Below are positions 8,744 through 16,926 of a stretch of DNA of 35,991 nt, in pieces. The notes under the pieces were generated by a model. It was not told the DNA's origin and did not search any database. It saw only the letters and a program-made list of their open reading frames with translations. Made by a program: the position numbers and the translations under genes. The stretch's first letter is position 1. Each line of letters begins with the position of its first letter. The stretch comes from Gracilimonas sp. GTDB lineage: Bacteria > Bacteroidota > Rhodothermia > Balneolales > Balneolaceae. The stretch spans positions 1-35,991 of the forward strand of contig JAKURD010000028.1 in the NCBI GenBank assembly GCA_022450045.1, read 5' to 3'.

Positions 8744-10393
8744 ATGCTTACCTTCTTCACTCCTGAAAAAACCAACCAAAAAGACAGCATGAGCGTAGAT
8801 TACAAATCGCATCCGAAAAGTAAAACCGGACTTGGATACCTCGGTCTGGAGAAACACGAAAATGTATTTTGGAACCTCTCACCGGCTGAATTATACGAGC
8901 AAGCTATTATTCGCGGAGAGGCCATTCTCACCAAAGACCATGCATTGAGAGTTTTAACCGGCCAATATACCGGCCGCTCTCCAATGGACAAATTCATAGT
9001 AGATCAGCCCTCTATCCATGATGATATTGACTGGGGCGAGATCAACCAGCCTATTTCAGATGAAGTATTCGATAATCTTTTTGATAAAACGATTACCTAT
9101 CTAAAAGACAAAGATCTCTTTGTTAAGGATCTTTTTTGTGGCGCTGACGAGAACAACAGGCTTAATGTACGTGTAGTGAGTGAAGCTGCTTACCACGGAT
9201 TGTTCTCGCATAATATGTTTATCAACCCCTCTGATGAAGAGCTCAAAGACCACGAACCTGAATTCACCGTATTGGCTGCTCCTCATTTGAAAGCCGATCC
9301 CAAAAAAGACGGAACCCGTACCAGCACATATATACTTTGCAATTTTGAGAAGAAGATCATTCTCATCGGCGGCACGCTTTATTCCGGAGAAGTGAAGAAA
9401 GGTATTTTTGGGGTAATGAATTACTTGCTGCCTAAAAAAGGCGTAATGGCCATGCATTGTTCTGCAAACCATGACGAAAATGGTAAAACGGCTGTCTTCT
9501 TTGGATTATCAGGAACCGGTAAAACCACGCTTTCTGCTGATCCGGAAAAAACACTGATCGGTGATGATGAGCACGGCTGGAGCGATGAAGGTACATTCAA
9601 CTTTGAGGGCGGATGCTACGCAAAGACCATCAACCTTTCTCAGGAAAATGAACCGCTGATCTATGCTACAACTAAGATGCCCGGTACTATTTTGGAGAAC
9701 GTAGTACTTGATCAAAACCGTGAACCTGATTTTGATGATGTGAGCCTGACACAAAACACCCGCTGCTCCTATCCGCTCGAGTTCATCCCCAATGCAAGTG
9801 AAACGGGTAAAGGCGGTCACCCTGAAAATATTATCTTTTTGACCGCAGATGCTTTTGGCGTACTGCCTCCTATTTCTAAATTGACTCCTGAACAGGCCAT
9901 GTATCACTTCATCAGTGGATATACCGCCAAGGTTGCGGGCACTGAACGCGGGGTTACAGAGCCTCAGGCTACGTTCTCAGCTTGCTTTGGAGCACCATTC
10001 ATGCCATTACACCCTACTGTTTATGCTGAACTGTTAGCAGAGAAGATCCGTAAGCATGGTTCTACTGTTTGGTTGGTCAACACAGGCTGGACCGGCGGAG
10101 AATATGGAACCGGACATCGCATGAAGCTTCCACATACGCGTCGTATGTTAAGCGAAGCCATTGCCGGTAATCTCGATAACGTCGAATTTGCAACCGATCC
10201 GGTATTTGGAGTGGAAGTACCAACACAAGTTGATGGGGTACCGACTGAAGTACTGGTGCCGAGAAACACCTGGGCTGATAAAGAAGCTTATGACATAAAA
10301 GCTAAGAAACTGGCCGGGATGTTTATCAAAAACTTTGAGCAATTTTCAGATGAGGCAAGTGATGAACTGCTTGCTGCTGCTCCCAAAGTTTGA
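8744..10393 (+). CDS. pckA: Phosphoenolpyruvate carboxykinase (ATP)
   Basis: Catalyses oxaloacetate + ATP to phosphoenolpyruvate + CO2 + ADP, the first committed step of gluconeogenesis, in the cytoplasm. Family signatures are present in order: [13 protein letters not shown] near residue 80, [10 protein letters not shown], the nucleotide-binding P-loop [17 protein letters not shown] (kinase-2-like, metal binding), and [16 protein letters not shown]. The P-loop and ATP-specific motifs separate it from the GTP enzyme. The ATG at 8744 gives 549 aa, slightly long; the ATG at 8789 gives 534 aa, nearer the usual length, and begins MSVDYKSH. Either is possible and neither has a strong ribosome site. 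It is a single-gene unit between stacked mobile elements and a terminator. Confidence 0.95.
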   Translation: MLTFFTPEKTNQKDSMSVDYKSHPKSKTGLGYLGLEKHENVFWNLSPAELYEQAIIRGEAILTKDHALRVLTGQYTGRSPMDKFIVDQPSIHDDIDWGEINQPISDEVFDNLFDKTITYLKDKDLFVKDLFCGADENNRLNVRVVSEAAYHGLFSHNMFINPSDEELKDHEPEFTVLAAPHLKADPKKDGTRTSTYILCNFEKKIILIGGTLYSGEVKKGIFGVMNYLLPKKGVMAMHCSANHDENGKTAVFFGLSGTGKTTLSADPEKTLIGDDEHGWSDEGTFNFEGGCYAKTINLSQENEPLIYATTKMPGTILENVVLDQNREPDFDDVSLTQNTRCSYPLEFIPNASETGKGGHPENIIFLTADAFGVLPPISKLTPEQAMYHFISGYTAKVAGTERGVTEPQATFSACFGAPFMPLHPTVYAELLAEKIRKHGSTVWLVNTGWTGGEYGTGHRMKLPHTRRMLSEAIAGNLDNVEFATDPVFGVEVPTQVDGVPTEVLVPRNTWADKEAYDIKAKKLAGMFIKNFEQFSDEASDELLAAAPKV

Positions 10394-10412
10394 TCTTAAT
10401 TAATAGTTAAAG

Positions 10413-10450
10413 CAAAAGCTCGTTTCTTAATTGAAATGAGCTTTTGTTGT
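10413..10450 (+). terminator. Rho-independent terminator after pckA
   Basis: Inverted repeat with left arm CAAAAGCTCGTTTC (10413-10426) and right arm GAAATGAGCTTTTG (10433-10446), one mismatch, short AT-rich loop, followed by TTGTT. It lies 20 bp after the pckA stop. Confidence 0.75.
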
Positions 10451-10587
10451 TACCGTGAGTTTGGGATAAAAATATAATTTAAAGGATCCATCCGGCAGAT
10501 TTCCCGTCTGATGAGTTATTTCTTTCAGTCTCTTAGCTCGAATATGACCGGTCAGGCAGACTTGAAGTCCGCAGGTCATAAACAGAC
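10450..10587 (+). repeat. Partial intergenic repeat of the TTAA/GTGAGTT group
   Basis: It starts TTACCGTGAGTTTGGGATAA, matching the ends of the elements at 14119 and 25019. The characteristic hairpin follows at 10486-10515 (GATCCATCCGGC / CCGTCTGATG, degenerate), then a second palindromic core (GGTCAGGCAGACTT, near 10550) like that at 23632. No matching right end is recognised before the prfA stop at 10632. It lies between convergent genes. Confidence 0.5.
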
Positions 10588-10631
10588 ACTACAAGCAACG
10601 GGTTTTTTTCTTATTCAGATTATCGTAGGTT

Positions 10632-11711
10632 TTATTCTTCCGCTAAGGCGTTCAGTTTTTCGAGATTATCCTGTACCCGAAGTGCTTCGATCGCTTCATC
10701 GATGCCGCCTTTCATAATGTTATCCAGATCATAAAGCGTAAGGTTGATACGATGATCGGTAAACCTGCCCTGAGGGAAATTATACGTACGGATCTTAGCG
10801 GAACGGTCACCGGTTGAAACCTGACTTTTTCGCTCTGCAGCTCTCTCCTTCTGCTTCTGTTCCAGTTCAATATCATACATCTTGGCCCGAAGCATCGTCA
10901 TGGCCTTCTCTTTGTTCTGATGCTGTGAACGTTCTTCCTGACATTCAACTACAATCCCGGTGGGTTCGTGAGTCAGACGTATGGCAGAATCTGTTTTATT
11001 AACGTGCTGACCTCCTGCCCCACTCGCACGAAAGGTGTCAACCCGAATATCTGCAGGATTGACATGGATATCTACTTCTTCTACTTCGGGGAGAACAGCA
11101 ACGGTCGCAGCTGAAGTATGAACGCGTCCCTGACTTTCGGTCTCGGGAACCCGCTGCACGCGATGGACTCCACTTTCATATTTCATTTTCCCAAACACCT
11201 CATCGCCTTCCAGCGAAAAGACGATCTCTTTGTATCCGCCTTTTTCGGAGTGATTGATACTCATGATGCTCATCTTCCAGCCCATCTTGTCCGCATAGCG
11301 GCGGTACATCTCAAAAAGATCACCGGCAAAGATCGCAGCTTCATCGCCCCCGGTACCTGCCCTGACTTCCACAATAGCGTTCTTGGAATCTTCCGGGTCT
11401 TTCGGAATCAGCTTCATCTTGATGGCTTCTTCCAGCTCAGCCAGTTCTTTTTTGATCTCCTTATTCTCGTCACGTGCCATCTCAGTGATCTCGGCATTCT
11501 CATTCATTTCGATGAGTTCTTTATTGCCTTCCAGCCGGTTGGTGAGATCTTTCCAGGAATCATAATCCTCAACCAATTCCTCCAGATCGCTTCTCTCCTT
11601 GGTTAACTCGGTATATTTGTCGGGATCGTCAAACACTGCCGGGTCACTCATAGCGGCATTTACTTCTTCGAACCTTGATTTAATTTGCTTTAGCTTTTCT
11701 TCAATATCCAT
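10632..11711 (-). CDS. prfA: Peptide chain release factor 1
   Basis: RF1 reads UAA and UAG stop codons and releases the finished peptide from the ribosome. The 359 residues match the normal RF1 length. The tripeptide region RVPETESQGRVHTSA carries the PxT-type stop-recognition motif of RF1, not the SPF of RF2. The catalytic GGQ appears in SGAGGQHVNKTDSAIRLTH, where PrmC normally methylates the Gln, followed by ECQEERSQHQNK. No frameshift is present, in contrast to prfB in many bacteria. The usual neighbour prmC is not beside it; prfA is divergent from purK, with 144 bp between the start codons. Confidence 0.97.
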   Translation of the reverse strand: MDIEEKLKQIKSRFEEVNAAMSDPAVFDDPDKYTELTKERSDLEELVEDYDSWKDLTNRLEGNKELIEMNENAEITEMARDENKEIKKELAELEEAIKMKLIPKDPEDSKNAIVEVRAGTGGDEAAIFAGDLFEMYRRYADKMGWKMSIMSINHSEKGGYKEIVFSLEGDEVFGKMKYESGVHRVQRVPETESQGRVHTSAATVAVLPEVEEVDIHVNPADIRVDTFRASGAGGQHVNKTDSAIRLTHEPTGIVVECQEERSQHQNKEKAMTMLRAKMYDIELEQKQKERAAERKSQVSTGDRSAKIRTYNFPQGRFTDHRINLTLYDLDNIMKGGIDEAIEALRVQDNLEKLNALAEE

Positions 11712-11855
11712 ATTTCGGGCTGATTTTTTCGGTTCCGAAATTACGGAATTCGTTGGTGTATTGATAGAAGTAATGGAGAATTGACAGCATGTAAAATAGA
11801 TCCATACTCATACATACGAAACTCAAAATATTCTTACCTTCAAAGAAAAAAAGTT

Positions 11856-13016
11856 ATGCCCCGAACGTCCCTCCCCGCTACACTCAAACTTGGATTTTTA
11901 GGTGCCGGTCAGCTGGCACGGATGAGTGCCCTTGAGGCCTTTCGATTTGGAATCCAGGTCGCTGTTTTTTCCGACCGTACTGAGAATGAACCTGTTCAAT
12001 TTATGACACCTTATTCTACTTCCGGTTCTTTTGATTCGATAGATGACATGGTGGAATTTGCCAGGGGCTGTGATGTCATCACGCTTGAAAATGAGTTCAT
12101 CAGCTCCGACATCCTGAAAGAAGTACAAGAGAAAAGCGGAACCCCGATCTATCCTTCCCCCGAAAGCTTTGCGCTCATTGAAAACAAACTGATTGAAAAG
12201 CAGATTTTTGAGGCGGCTGGAATTCCGGTCACTCCTTATAAATTGGTAAAGAGTGAAGGAGACATTCAGTCATTTGGCGAGGCATATGGCTGGCCATTTT
12301 TGCTTAAATCATCCAAGGGCGGATATGACGGCTATGGCAATGAAACCGTAAAAGATTTGAAATCTGCCACAGAAGCTTTTGAAAGGCTTGGTGGAAATGA
12401 TGGACGCGATATTGTGGCTGAAGCCTTTGTGGACTTTACCAATGAACTCGCTGTTCAGGTAGCCCGAAATGAAACCGGCACCGTGGTATATCCTTGTTGT
12501 GAAACAGTGCAGGAAGATCATATTTGTGTAGCTGTTCTTTCTCCCGCACCGGTTGAAGAACGATTTCAAAAAAGAGCACAGAAATTGGCGATTCAAGCCG
12601 CTGAAGCCATCGATGGAAAAGGCATTTTTGCTTTCGAGTTTTTCCTGACTAAGGAGGGCGAGATTCTATTGAATGAATCTGCACCACGTCCACATAATTC
12701 CGGGCATTATACCATTGAAGGAGCAGTGACCTCCCAATTTGAGAATCATGTTCGTGCGGTACTTGGACTCCCGCTCGGTTCAACCCGACTGAATAAACCT
12801 GCCATTGCCATGATCAATCTGTTGGGAACTCATAAACGTCCTGCTGAAACCGACCAAATCACTGAAGCTCTGAAAACCGAGCACGGGCATCTCCATGTGT
12901 ATGGAAAGATCGACAGCAAAGTGGGACGGAAAATGGCGCATTACACGTTGCTTGGAGATAATCTGGAAGAGACCTATAAAATGGCGATGCATGTAACCCG
13001 TAAGATCGAGATTTGA
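11856..13016 (+). CDS. purK: N5-carboxyaminoimidazole ribonucleotide synthase
   Basis: An ATP-grasp enzyme of purine synthesis: AIR + ATP + bicarbonate gives N5-CAIR. The fold begins LKLGFLGAGQLARM. ATP-grasp motifs include LLKSSKGGYDGYGN (lid/ATP contacts), AEAFVDFTNELAV, and the metal-binding region FAFEFFLTKEGEILLNE followed by APRPHNSGH, which is typical of PurK. The ATG at 11856 (386 aa) is chosen because the upstream frame, open to 11781, encodes a non-conserved tail. Its product is the substrate of PurE, encoded 69 bp downstream; the order purK-purE is the reverse of the common purE-purK. Confidence 0.95.
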   Translation: MPRTSLPATLKLGFLGAGQLARMSALEAFRFGIQVAVFSDRTENEPVQFMTPYSTSGSFDSIDDMVEFARGCDVITLENEFISSDILKEVQEKSGTPIYPSPESFALIENKLIEKQIFEAAGIPVTPYKLVKSEGDIQSFGEAYGWPFLLKSSKGGYDGYGNETVKDLKSATEAFERLGGNDGRDIVAEAFVDFTNELAVQVARNETGTVVYPCCETVQEDHICVAVLSPAPVEERFQKRAQKLAIQAAEAIDGKGIFAFEFFLTKEGEILLNESAPRPHNSGHYTIEGAVTSQFENHVRAVLGLPLGSTRLNKPAIAMINLLGTHKRPAETDQITEALKTEHGHLHVYGKIDSKVGRKMAHYTLLGDNLEETYKMAMHVTRKIEI

Positions 13017-13017
13017 A

Positions 13018-13043
13018 ATTCTGAATTCTGAATTCTGAATTCT
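13018..13043. repeat. Short 7-bp tandem repeat between purK and purE
   Basis: Three perfect copies of ATTCTGA (13018-13038) plus a partial fourth (ATTCT). It starts one base after the purK stop and lies 42 bp before the purE start. Slippage could change the purK-purE spacing but not any reading frame. Confidence 0.85.
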
Positions 13044-13085
13044 ATATTTCCAACCAATATTCAAACTCAACCAAATGACTGAAAA

Positions 13086-13571
13086 ATGAGTACTCCTATC
13101 GTCGGCGTAGTAATGGGCAGCGACAGCGACTGGCCCACCATGAAAGAAGCAACTGAAATTTTAGATCACTTTGATGTGCCTTACGAAAAGCGGGTGGTTT
13201 CGGCTCACCGTACCCCGGATGTGATGGCGGACTACGGAAGAGAAGCTCGTAATCGTGGAATCAAAATTATTATAGCCGGAGCCGGTGGAGCTGCTCACCT
13301 TCCGGGGATGCTTGCCAGCTATACCACATTGCCTGTAATAGGTGTTCCCGTTAAAACCTCAGCTCTTGGCGGTGTGGACAGCCTCTACTCGATCGTTCAA
13401 ATGCCCAATGGAGTTCCGGTCGCCACTGTTGCCATTGGTAAAGCCAGGAATGCAGGGTTATTGGCTGTTAGAATGCTTGGGATGAATGATGAGGAATTCG
13501 CTGCCAAGCTGGAATCTTATCACAAGGAAATGGCGGACGAGTCGATGAAGAAAACACAGAATTTGAAGTAG
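13086..13571 (+). CDS. purE: N5-carboxyaminoimidazole ribonucleotide mutase (PurE class I)
   Basis: Moves the carboxyl group of N5-CAIR to C4 to make CAIR in purine synthesis. At 161 aa it has the expected size. Class I signatures are [10 protein letters not shown] (phosphate binding), SAHRTP, and [26 protein letters not shown]; pairing with PurK supports class I over the direct AIR carboxylase (class II). The ATG at 13086 gives the conserved start [14 protein letters not shown]. It is probably co-transcribed with purK. Confidence 0.96.
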   Translation: MSTPIVGVVMGSDSDWPTMKEATEILDHFDVPYEKRVVSAHRTPDVMADYGREARNRGIKIIIAGAGGAAHLPGMLASYTTLPVIGVPVKTSALGGVDSLYSIVQMPNGVPVATVAIGKARNAGLLAVRMLGMNDEEFAAKLESYHKEMADESMKKTQNLK

Positions 13572-13641
13572 TCTCTTTAATTTTTGAACGGAAACATCAA
13601 AACCTTCTGGTTTCGGTTCATAAAATAAATTCCCTAAATCC

Positions 13642-13672
13642 TTTGTGGTAGCTTTAAAATAACGTACTTTTG
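13642..13672 (+). promoter_or_regulatory. Bacteroidota-type promoter for the RRM gene
   Basis: TTTG (13642-13645), exactly 19 bases, then TACTTTTG (13665-13672), a full match to the Bacteroidota primary-sigma pattern TTTG-N17-23-TAnnTTTG. Transcription would begin near 13679, giving a leader of about 95 nt before the ATG at 13775, long for a housekeeping gene but common for cold-regulated RNA-binding proteins. Confidence 0.7.
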
Positions 13673-13774
13673 CTTTTGGATTGACAATGGTGCTTAGACT
13701 ACTGCATTTTTTCAGACTTTAGTTCTGGTTTTTCCTTGCTTTCCGATTTTAATTTTCAACCAGATTTAGACATT

Positions 13775-14053
13775 ATGAACATTTATGTAGGAAACCTAAG
13801 TTATGGGGTTTCAGATGACCAACTAAGAGAAGTTTTTGAAGCTTACGGAGAAGTAAGTTCAGCAAAAGTAATAAGCGACAAATACTCAGGCCGTTCAAAA
13901 GGCTTTGGTTTTGTTGAAATGGACAACGATGCAGAAGCACAAGCTGCCATCGATCAACTGGATGGTGCTGAGATTGATGGCCGCGCTGTTAAAGTAAACG
14001 AAGCCAAGCCTCGTGAAGATCGTCCAAGAAATAACAAAGGCGGACGAAACTAA
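13775..14053 (+). CDS. Small RRM-domain RNA-binding protein
   Basis: A 92-residue protein with a single RNA-recognition motif. RNP2 is IYVGNL (residues 3-8) and RNP1 is KGFGFVEM (42-49), with the aromatic residues that stack on RNA bases in place. A short basic, disordered tail follows (KPREDRPRNNKGGRN). Such glycine/arginine-tailed RRM proteins occur in cyanobacteria and Bacteroidota and are often cold- or stress-induced RNA chaperones. The ATG at 13775 is chosen because the RRM starts there; the frame is open upstream to 13736. It has its own promoter, a long leader and a strong terminator, so it is a stand-alone, probably highly expressed gene. Confidence 0.92.
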   Translation: MNIYVGNLSYGVSDDQLREVFEAYGEVSSAKVISDKYSGRSKGFGFVEMDNDAEAQAAIDQLDGAEIDGRAVKVNEAKPREDRPRNNKGGRN

Positions 14054-14075
14054 CATTCATCGCCCTAAGAGCTTA

Positions 14076-14107
14076 AGCCTTTCTCAGTTTTGAGAAAGGC
14101 TTTTTTT
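14076..14107 (+). terminator. Rho-independent terminator after the RRM gene
   Basis: Perfect 10-bp stem AGCCTTTCTC (14076-14085) / GAGAAAGGCT (14092-14101), loop AGTTTT, followed by a seven-T run. It lies 22 bp after the stop codon. Confidence 0.92.
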
Positions 14108-14118
14108 GTGTCTTTGAT

Positions 14119-14499
14119 TTAACGTGAGTTGTATAATTATCCTCGTTAAAGCCTTTGAGGCACGGTCTGACGGCTTCAGGTCCATCTGACTGTTTGCTTG
14201 ATTCGAGCACCTAAGCTTCTTCGTATCTTAATCCAACATCCTGCGCCTTTTTCATCGATCAGATGGGGTTTCCATCAGATTGAATCCGGGAATGTGTAAC
14301 CTGCCTCTCGGTCTGATGGCTCTAAGCCCATCTGACCGATTGTTGAAATAGGGCACCCAAGTTCAGTTCATATCCTAATCCAACACCCTGTACCTGCGCC
14401 ATCGATCAGCCCATCCATCAGACGGGCAATCCGTCAGATGGATCTTGTAGCTATTTTAAAATTCTTTTAAACACATTCTTTATCTCGAACTCACATTAA
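14119..14499. mobile_element. 381-bp palindrome-rich intergenic element with TTAA ends
   Basis: Both ends carry TTAAYGTGAGTT as inverted repeats (14119-14130 and 14488-14499). The interior holds two tandem units offset by about 147 bp: CGGTCTGA at 14163 and 14309, AATCCAACA at 14230 and 14377. Unit 2 includes a strong hairpin at 14309-14338 (CGGTCTGATGGCT / AGCCCATCTGACCG). Another hairpin lies at 14413-14443 (ATCCATCAGACGG / CCGTCAGATGGAT). The right 87 bp (14413-14499, reverse complement) match 25019-25105 at 73 of 87 positions without gaps. No ORF is present. It fills most of the gap from the RRM terminator to the YbjQ-like gene; 14500-14599 shows only the AGGAG ribosome site. Confidence 0.7.
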
Positions 14500-14599
14500 T
14501 TTGGGTCATCTTTCATCTCATAAAACAAGTAACTTTTTTTCGATTTCTTAGTAAAAGACGTTCATAACCAACCATTAAATACAAATCAGGAGCACTATT

Positions 14600-14920
14600 A
14601 TGATCATGACCACGACCAACAATTTGGATAAAAGAGAAGTCAGAAAATATCTTGGTATAGTAACCGGAGAGGCCATCCTTGGAGCAAATATATTCAGAGA
14701 CTTTTTTGCGGGGATTCGGGACATTGTTGGCGGACGTTCCGGAGCTTATGAAAAAGAATTGCAGTCTGCGCGTAAAATCGCTTTTGAAGAACTTGAATTG
14801 AAAGCCAACAGTGTAGGCGCAAATGCCGTTATTGGCATTGATCTCGACTATGAGACCATCGGAGCTAACGGCAGCATGCTCATGGTAACCGTCAGCGGCA
14901 CGGCCATTCTGGCAGAATAA
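14600..14920 (+). CDS. YbjQ/UPF0145 family protein
   Basis: A 106-residue member of the YbjQ (DUF74, putative heavy-metal-binding) family, which forms pentameric rings of unknown function. The family pattern is clear: [29 protein letters not shown], then [29 protein letters not shown], then a C-terminal strand [11 protein letters not shown]. The start at 14600 has AGGAG at 14588-14592, seven bases upstream; a second ATG two codons later is possible. There is no signal peptide, so it is cytoplasmic. It is convergent with dnaJ, 36 bp apart. The metal-binding name rests on family annotation only. Confidence 0.9.
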   Translation: MIMTTTNNLDKREVRKYLGIVTGEAILGANIFRDFFAGIRDIVGGRSGAYEKELQSARKIAFEELELKANSVGANAVIGIDLDYETIGANGSMLMVTVSGTAILAE

Positions 14921-14956
14921 TTCAGGATTTTATAATCCTTGCACCTTGCACCTAAA

Positions 14957-16147
14957 TCAACCAAACATATCTTTCATTTTAGAAAAGAAATTCTTCTCGC
15001 TGCCGTCCGCATTTTTAGCATCGAAATTCTCTGAATTTTTGAATGATTTTATGGCCTCTTTTTCTTCGTCAGTAAGCTCTTCAGGTACATAAATATTTAG
15101 CCGAACATATTGGTCACCTTCCCCTGAATTATTCAATCCTTTGATACCGCGACCGCGCATTCTCAACATTTTGCCGGGTTGAGTTCCGGGATCGATCTTG
15201 AGCTTGGCTTTTCCTTTCAGGGTCGGAACCTGAACCTCGGTACCAAGAACAGCATCAGGAATACTCAAGGTCAAATTGTAGTAAATATTATTTCCATCAC
15301 GGTCGAAATGTTCGTGTTCTTTTTCCTCAATAAGTACAATCAAATCACCGGCTGAACCACCACGCCGGCCGGCATTACCTTGTCCCCTTAGCGTTATATA
15401 ATTGCCCGTAGAAACACCAGAGGGTATGTTCACCTTAATGGTTTCCTCTCCCTTGATTCGGCCTTCACCGCTACACTTCTTACACTTATTTTTGATAATA
15501 CGGCCTTCTCCATTACAAGTCGGGCAGGTCTGTACATTCACCATCTGTCCCAGCATGGTTCTGGTTACCTGTCGGACTTCCCCCATTCCATTACAAGTAG
15601 AACAGGTCTCGAAATCGGAATTGGTTTCTGCGCCGGTTCCGTTACACTCGTCACATTTGATCTGCTTTTTGATCTTGAGTTTCTTTTCTGCGCCAAAAGC
15701 GATCTCTTCCAGAGTCAGCGCCATCCGGATCTTCATATCCGAACCAGGCTGCCCGGGTTCACGCCTTCCGCGGGAGCGACCTCGTCGGCCTCCTCCTCCA
15801 AAAGCTTCTTCTCCAAAGAATCCACTTCCAAAGATGTCGCCAAACCGACTGAAGATATCCTCAAAGCCCATGTTGTCGAAATCAACTCCGGCTCCACCGC
15901 CGCCAAAGCCACCCTGACCGTTAACTCCGGCATGACCAAATTGATCATACTGAGCTTTTTTCTGAGGGTCTTTTAGAACTTCGTACGCTTCCGAGGCTTC
16001 CTTAAACTTCTTTTCGGCATCGGCATCTCCCTTATTTCTATCGGGATGAAACTTCATGGCCTTCTTTCGGTAGGCTTTCTTTATTTCAGCTTCTGAAGCA
16101 TTTTTATCGACTCCAAGTATTTCGTAATAATCTCTTTTAGTTGACAT
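14957..16147 (-). CDS. dnaJ: Chaperone protein DnaJ (Hsp40)
   Basis: Co-chaperone that delivers unfolded proteins to DnaK and stimulates its ATPase. It is a full type I DnaJ of 396 aa: J domain at residues 1-70 with HPD at 34-36, a Gly/Phe-rich linker ([14 protein letters not shown]), and four zinc-binding CxxCxGxG repeats ([32 protein letters not shown]) at about 160-230. C-terminal substrate-binding domains follow. It is encoded 9 bp downstream of grpE in one operon; dnaK is not in the window. Confidence 0.97.
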   Translation of the reverse strand: MSTKRDYYEILGVDKNASEAEIKKAYRKKAMKFHPDRNKGDADAEKKFKEASEAYEVLKDPQKKAQYDQFGHAGVNGQGGFGGGGAGVDFDNMGFEDIFSRFGDIFGSGFFGEEAFGGGGRRGRSRGRREPGQPGSDMKIRMALTLEEIAFGAEKKLKIKKQIKCDECNGTGAETNSDFETCSTCNGMGEVRQVTRTMLGQMVNVQTCPTCNGEGRIIKNKCKKCSGEGRIKGEETIKVNIPSGVSTGNYITLRGQGNAGRRGGSAGDLIVLIEEKEHEHFDRDGNNIYYNLTLSIPDAVLGTEVQVPTLKGKAKLKIDPGTQPGKMLRMRGRGIKGLNNSGEGDQYVRLNIYVPEELTDEEKEAIKSFKNSENFDAKNADGSEKNFFSKMKDMFG

Positions 16148-16156
16148 AAGTATATT

Positions 16157-16732
16157 TTACTCGCTTACAATTACTTTGGCGTGACGAATAGTTCTGTTGC
16201 CAATCTTATAGCCGCTTTCCAAAACCTGGAGGACTACATCACTTCCTGTTTCGTCATCGGGAGCGGGTTGTTTCATCATGGCATCGTGCAGGTTTACATC
16301 AAAAGGGACACCGGTTTCATCAATGCGCTCCACTCCGTGTTTTTCGAGTACACTTTTGAACTTTTCTGCCACAAGGGATACACCTTCCAGAAAACTGTCC
16401 TCAATTTCGGATTCTTCCGCAGCCTTCAGTGTACGTAAAAGGTCATCAGCAATGGGCATAAAATCTTCCAATGCCCCTGCTTTTGCTTCTTCAAAAAGCT
16501 GAACCCGTTCTCGTTGAACTCGCTTTCGAACATTTTCCAATTCTGCGGCTTTTCGCAACAGGCTGTCTTTGGCTGAGGCTAACTCATTTTCAAGTTTTTC
16601 AATCTTCAAATCTTTTTCATCTTTTTCAGATCCCGTCTCCTCTTGTGCTTTTTCTGCTTCAGCAGATGGTTCTTCTTCAATAACTTCTTCTTGGACCTCA
16701 AGTTCTTTTTCTGAAATTTTTTCTTTACTCAT
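16157..16732 (-). CDS. grpE: Nucleotide exchange factor GrpE
   Basis: Releases ADP from DnaK to reset the chaperone cycle. The 191 residues show a long acidic N-terminal tail (about 1-45, rich in Glu and Lys), a coiled coil at about 40-95 (LENELASAKDSLLRKAAELENVRKR), and the C-terminal beta domain with GVERIDETGVPFDVNLHDAMM and GYKIGNRTIRHAKVIV. It is the first gene of grpE-dnaJ. I see no CIRCE operator or hrcA gene upstream (16733-16860), so heat control, if any, must use another signal. Confidence 0.95.
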   Translation of the reverse strand: MSKEKISEKELEVQEEVIEEEPSAEAEKAQEETGSEKDEKDLKIEKLENELASAKDSLLRKAAELENVRKRVQRERVQLFEEAKAGALEDFMPIADDLLRTLKAAEESEIEDSFLEGVSLVAEKFKSVLEKHGVERIDETGVPFDVNLHDAMMKQPAPDDETGSDVVLQVLESGYKIGNRTIRHAKVIVSE

Positions 16733-16868
16733 GTACTTTTCAGTTGGAATTTAAGCTTTACAATTTTCTTTATTTGCTATCTACAGAGCAAATAGTATGC
16801 CATCTGCCTTTCATGGTTTTGGGAATGTCAAAGTTACCCTAATCTGACATCAATTTTAGAAAATGGCA

Positions 16869-16904
16869 TAAAAAAACCCTGCACTTGATAGAAATGCAGG
16901 GTTT
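16869..16904 (-). terminator. Rho-independent terminator after the SGNH lipoprotein gene
   Basis: Read on the reverse strand, a 10-bp perfect stem AAACCCTGCA (complement of 16895-16904) / TGCAGGGTTT (complement of 16874-16883) is followed by a run of T (complement of A at 16871-16876). It lies 22 bp past the stop of the gene at 16927, closing the receptor-lipoprotein operon. Confidence 0.9.
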
Positions 16905-16926
16905 CTAAGTTATTAATAAAATCAGA

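Noticed and set aside
9101..9907. Open frames on the - strand inside pckA
   Set aside because: They mirror a highly conserved gene, have no recognisable domains, and lack ribosome sites.
10511..10717. 68-aa + strand frame overlapping the 3' end of prfA
   Set aside because: Lies in the repeat and runs antisense into prfA; no protein features.
11118..11606. 162-aa open frame on the + strand opposite prfA
   Set aside because: No family resemblance; prfA is unambiguous on the other strand.
13018..13043. DnaA-box or iteron cluster
   Set aside because: The 7-bp repeat does not match TTATNCACA and lies between purK and purE.
14119..14499. CRISPR array
   Set aside because: Only two units of about 147 bp with no short constant repeats and unique spacers; terminal inverted repeats fit a mobile element.
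14924..14939. Terminator between the YbjQ-like gene and dnaJ
   Set aside because: Only a 6-bp AGGATT/AATCCT stem with no T run on either strand.
16733..16868. CIRCE heat-shock operator upstream of grpE
   Set aside because: No TTAGCACTC-N9-GAGTGCTAA or near match found by eye.
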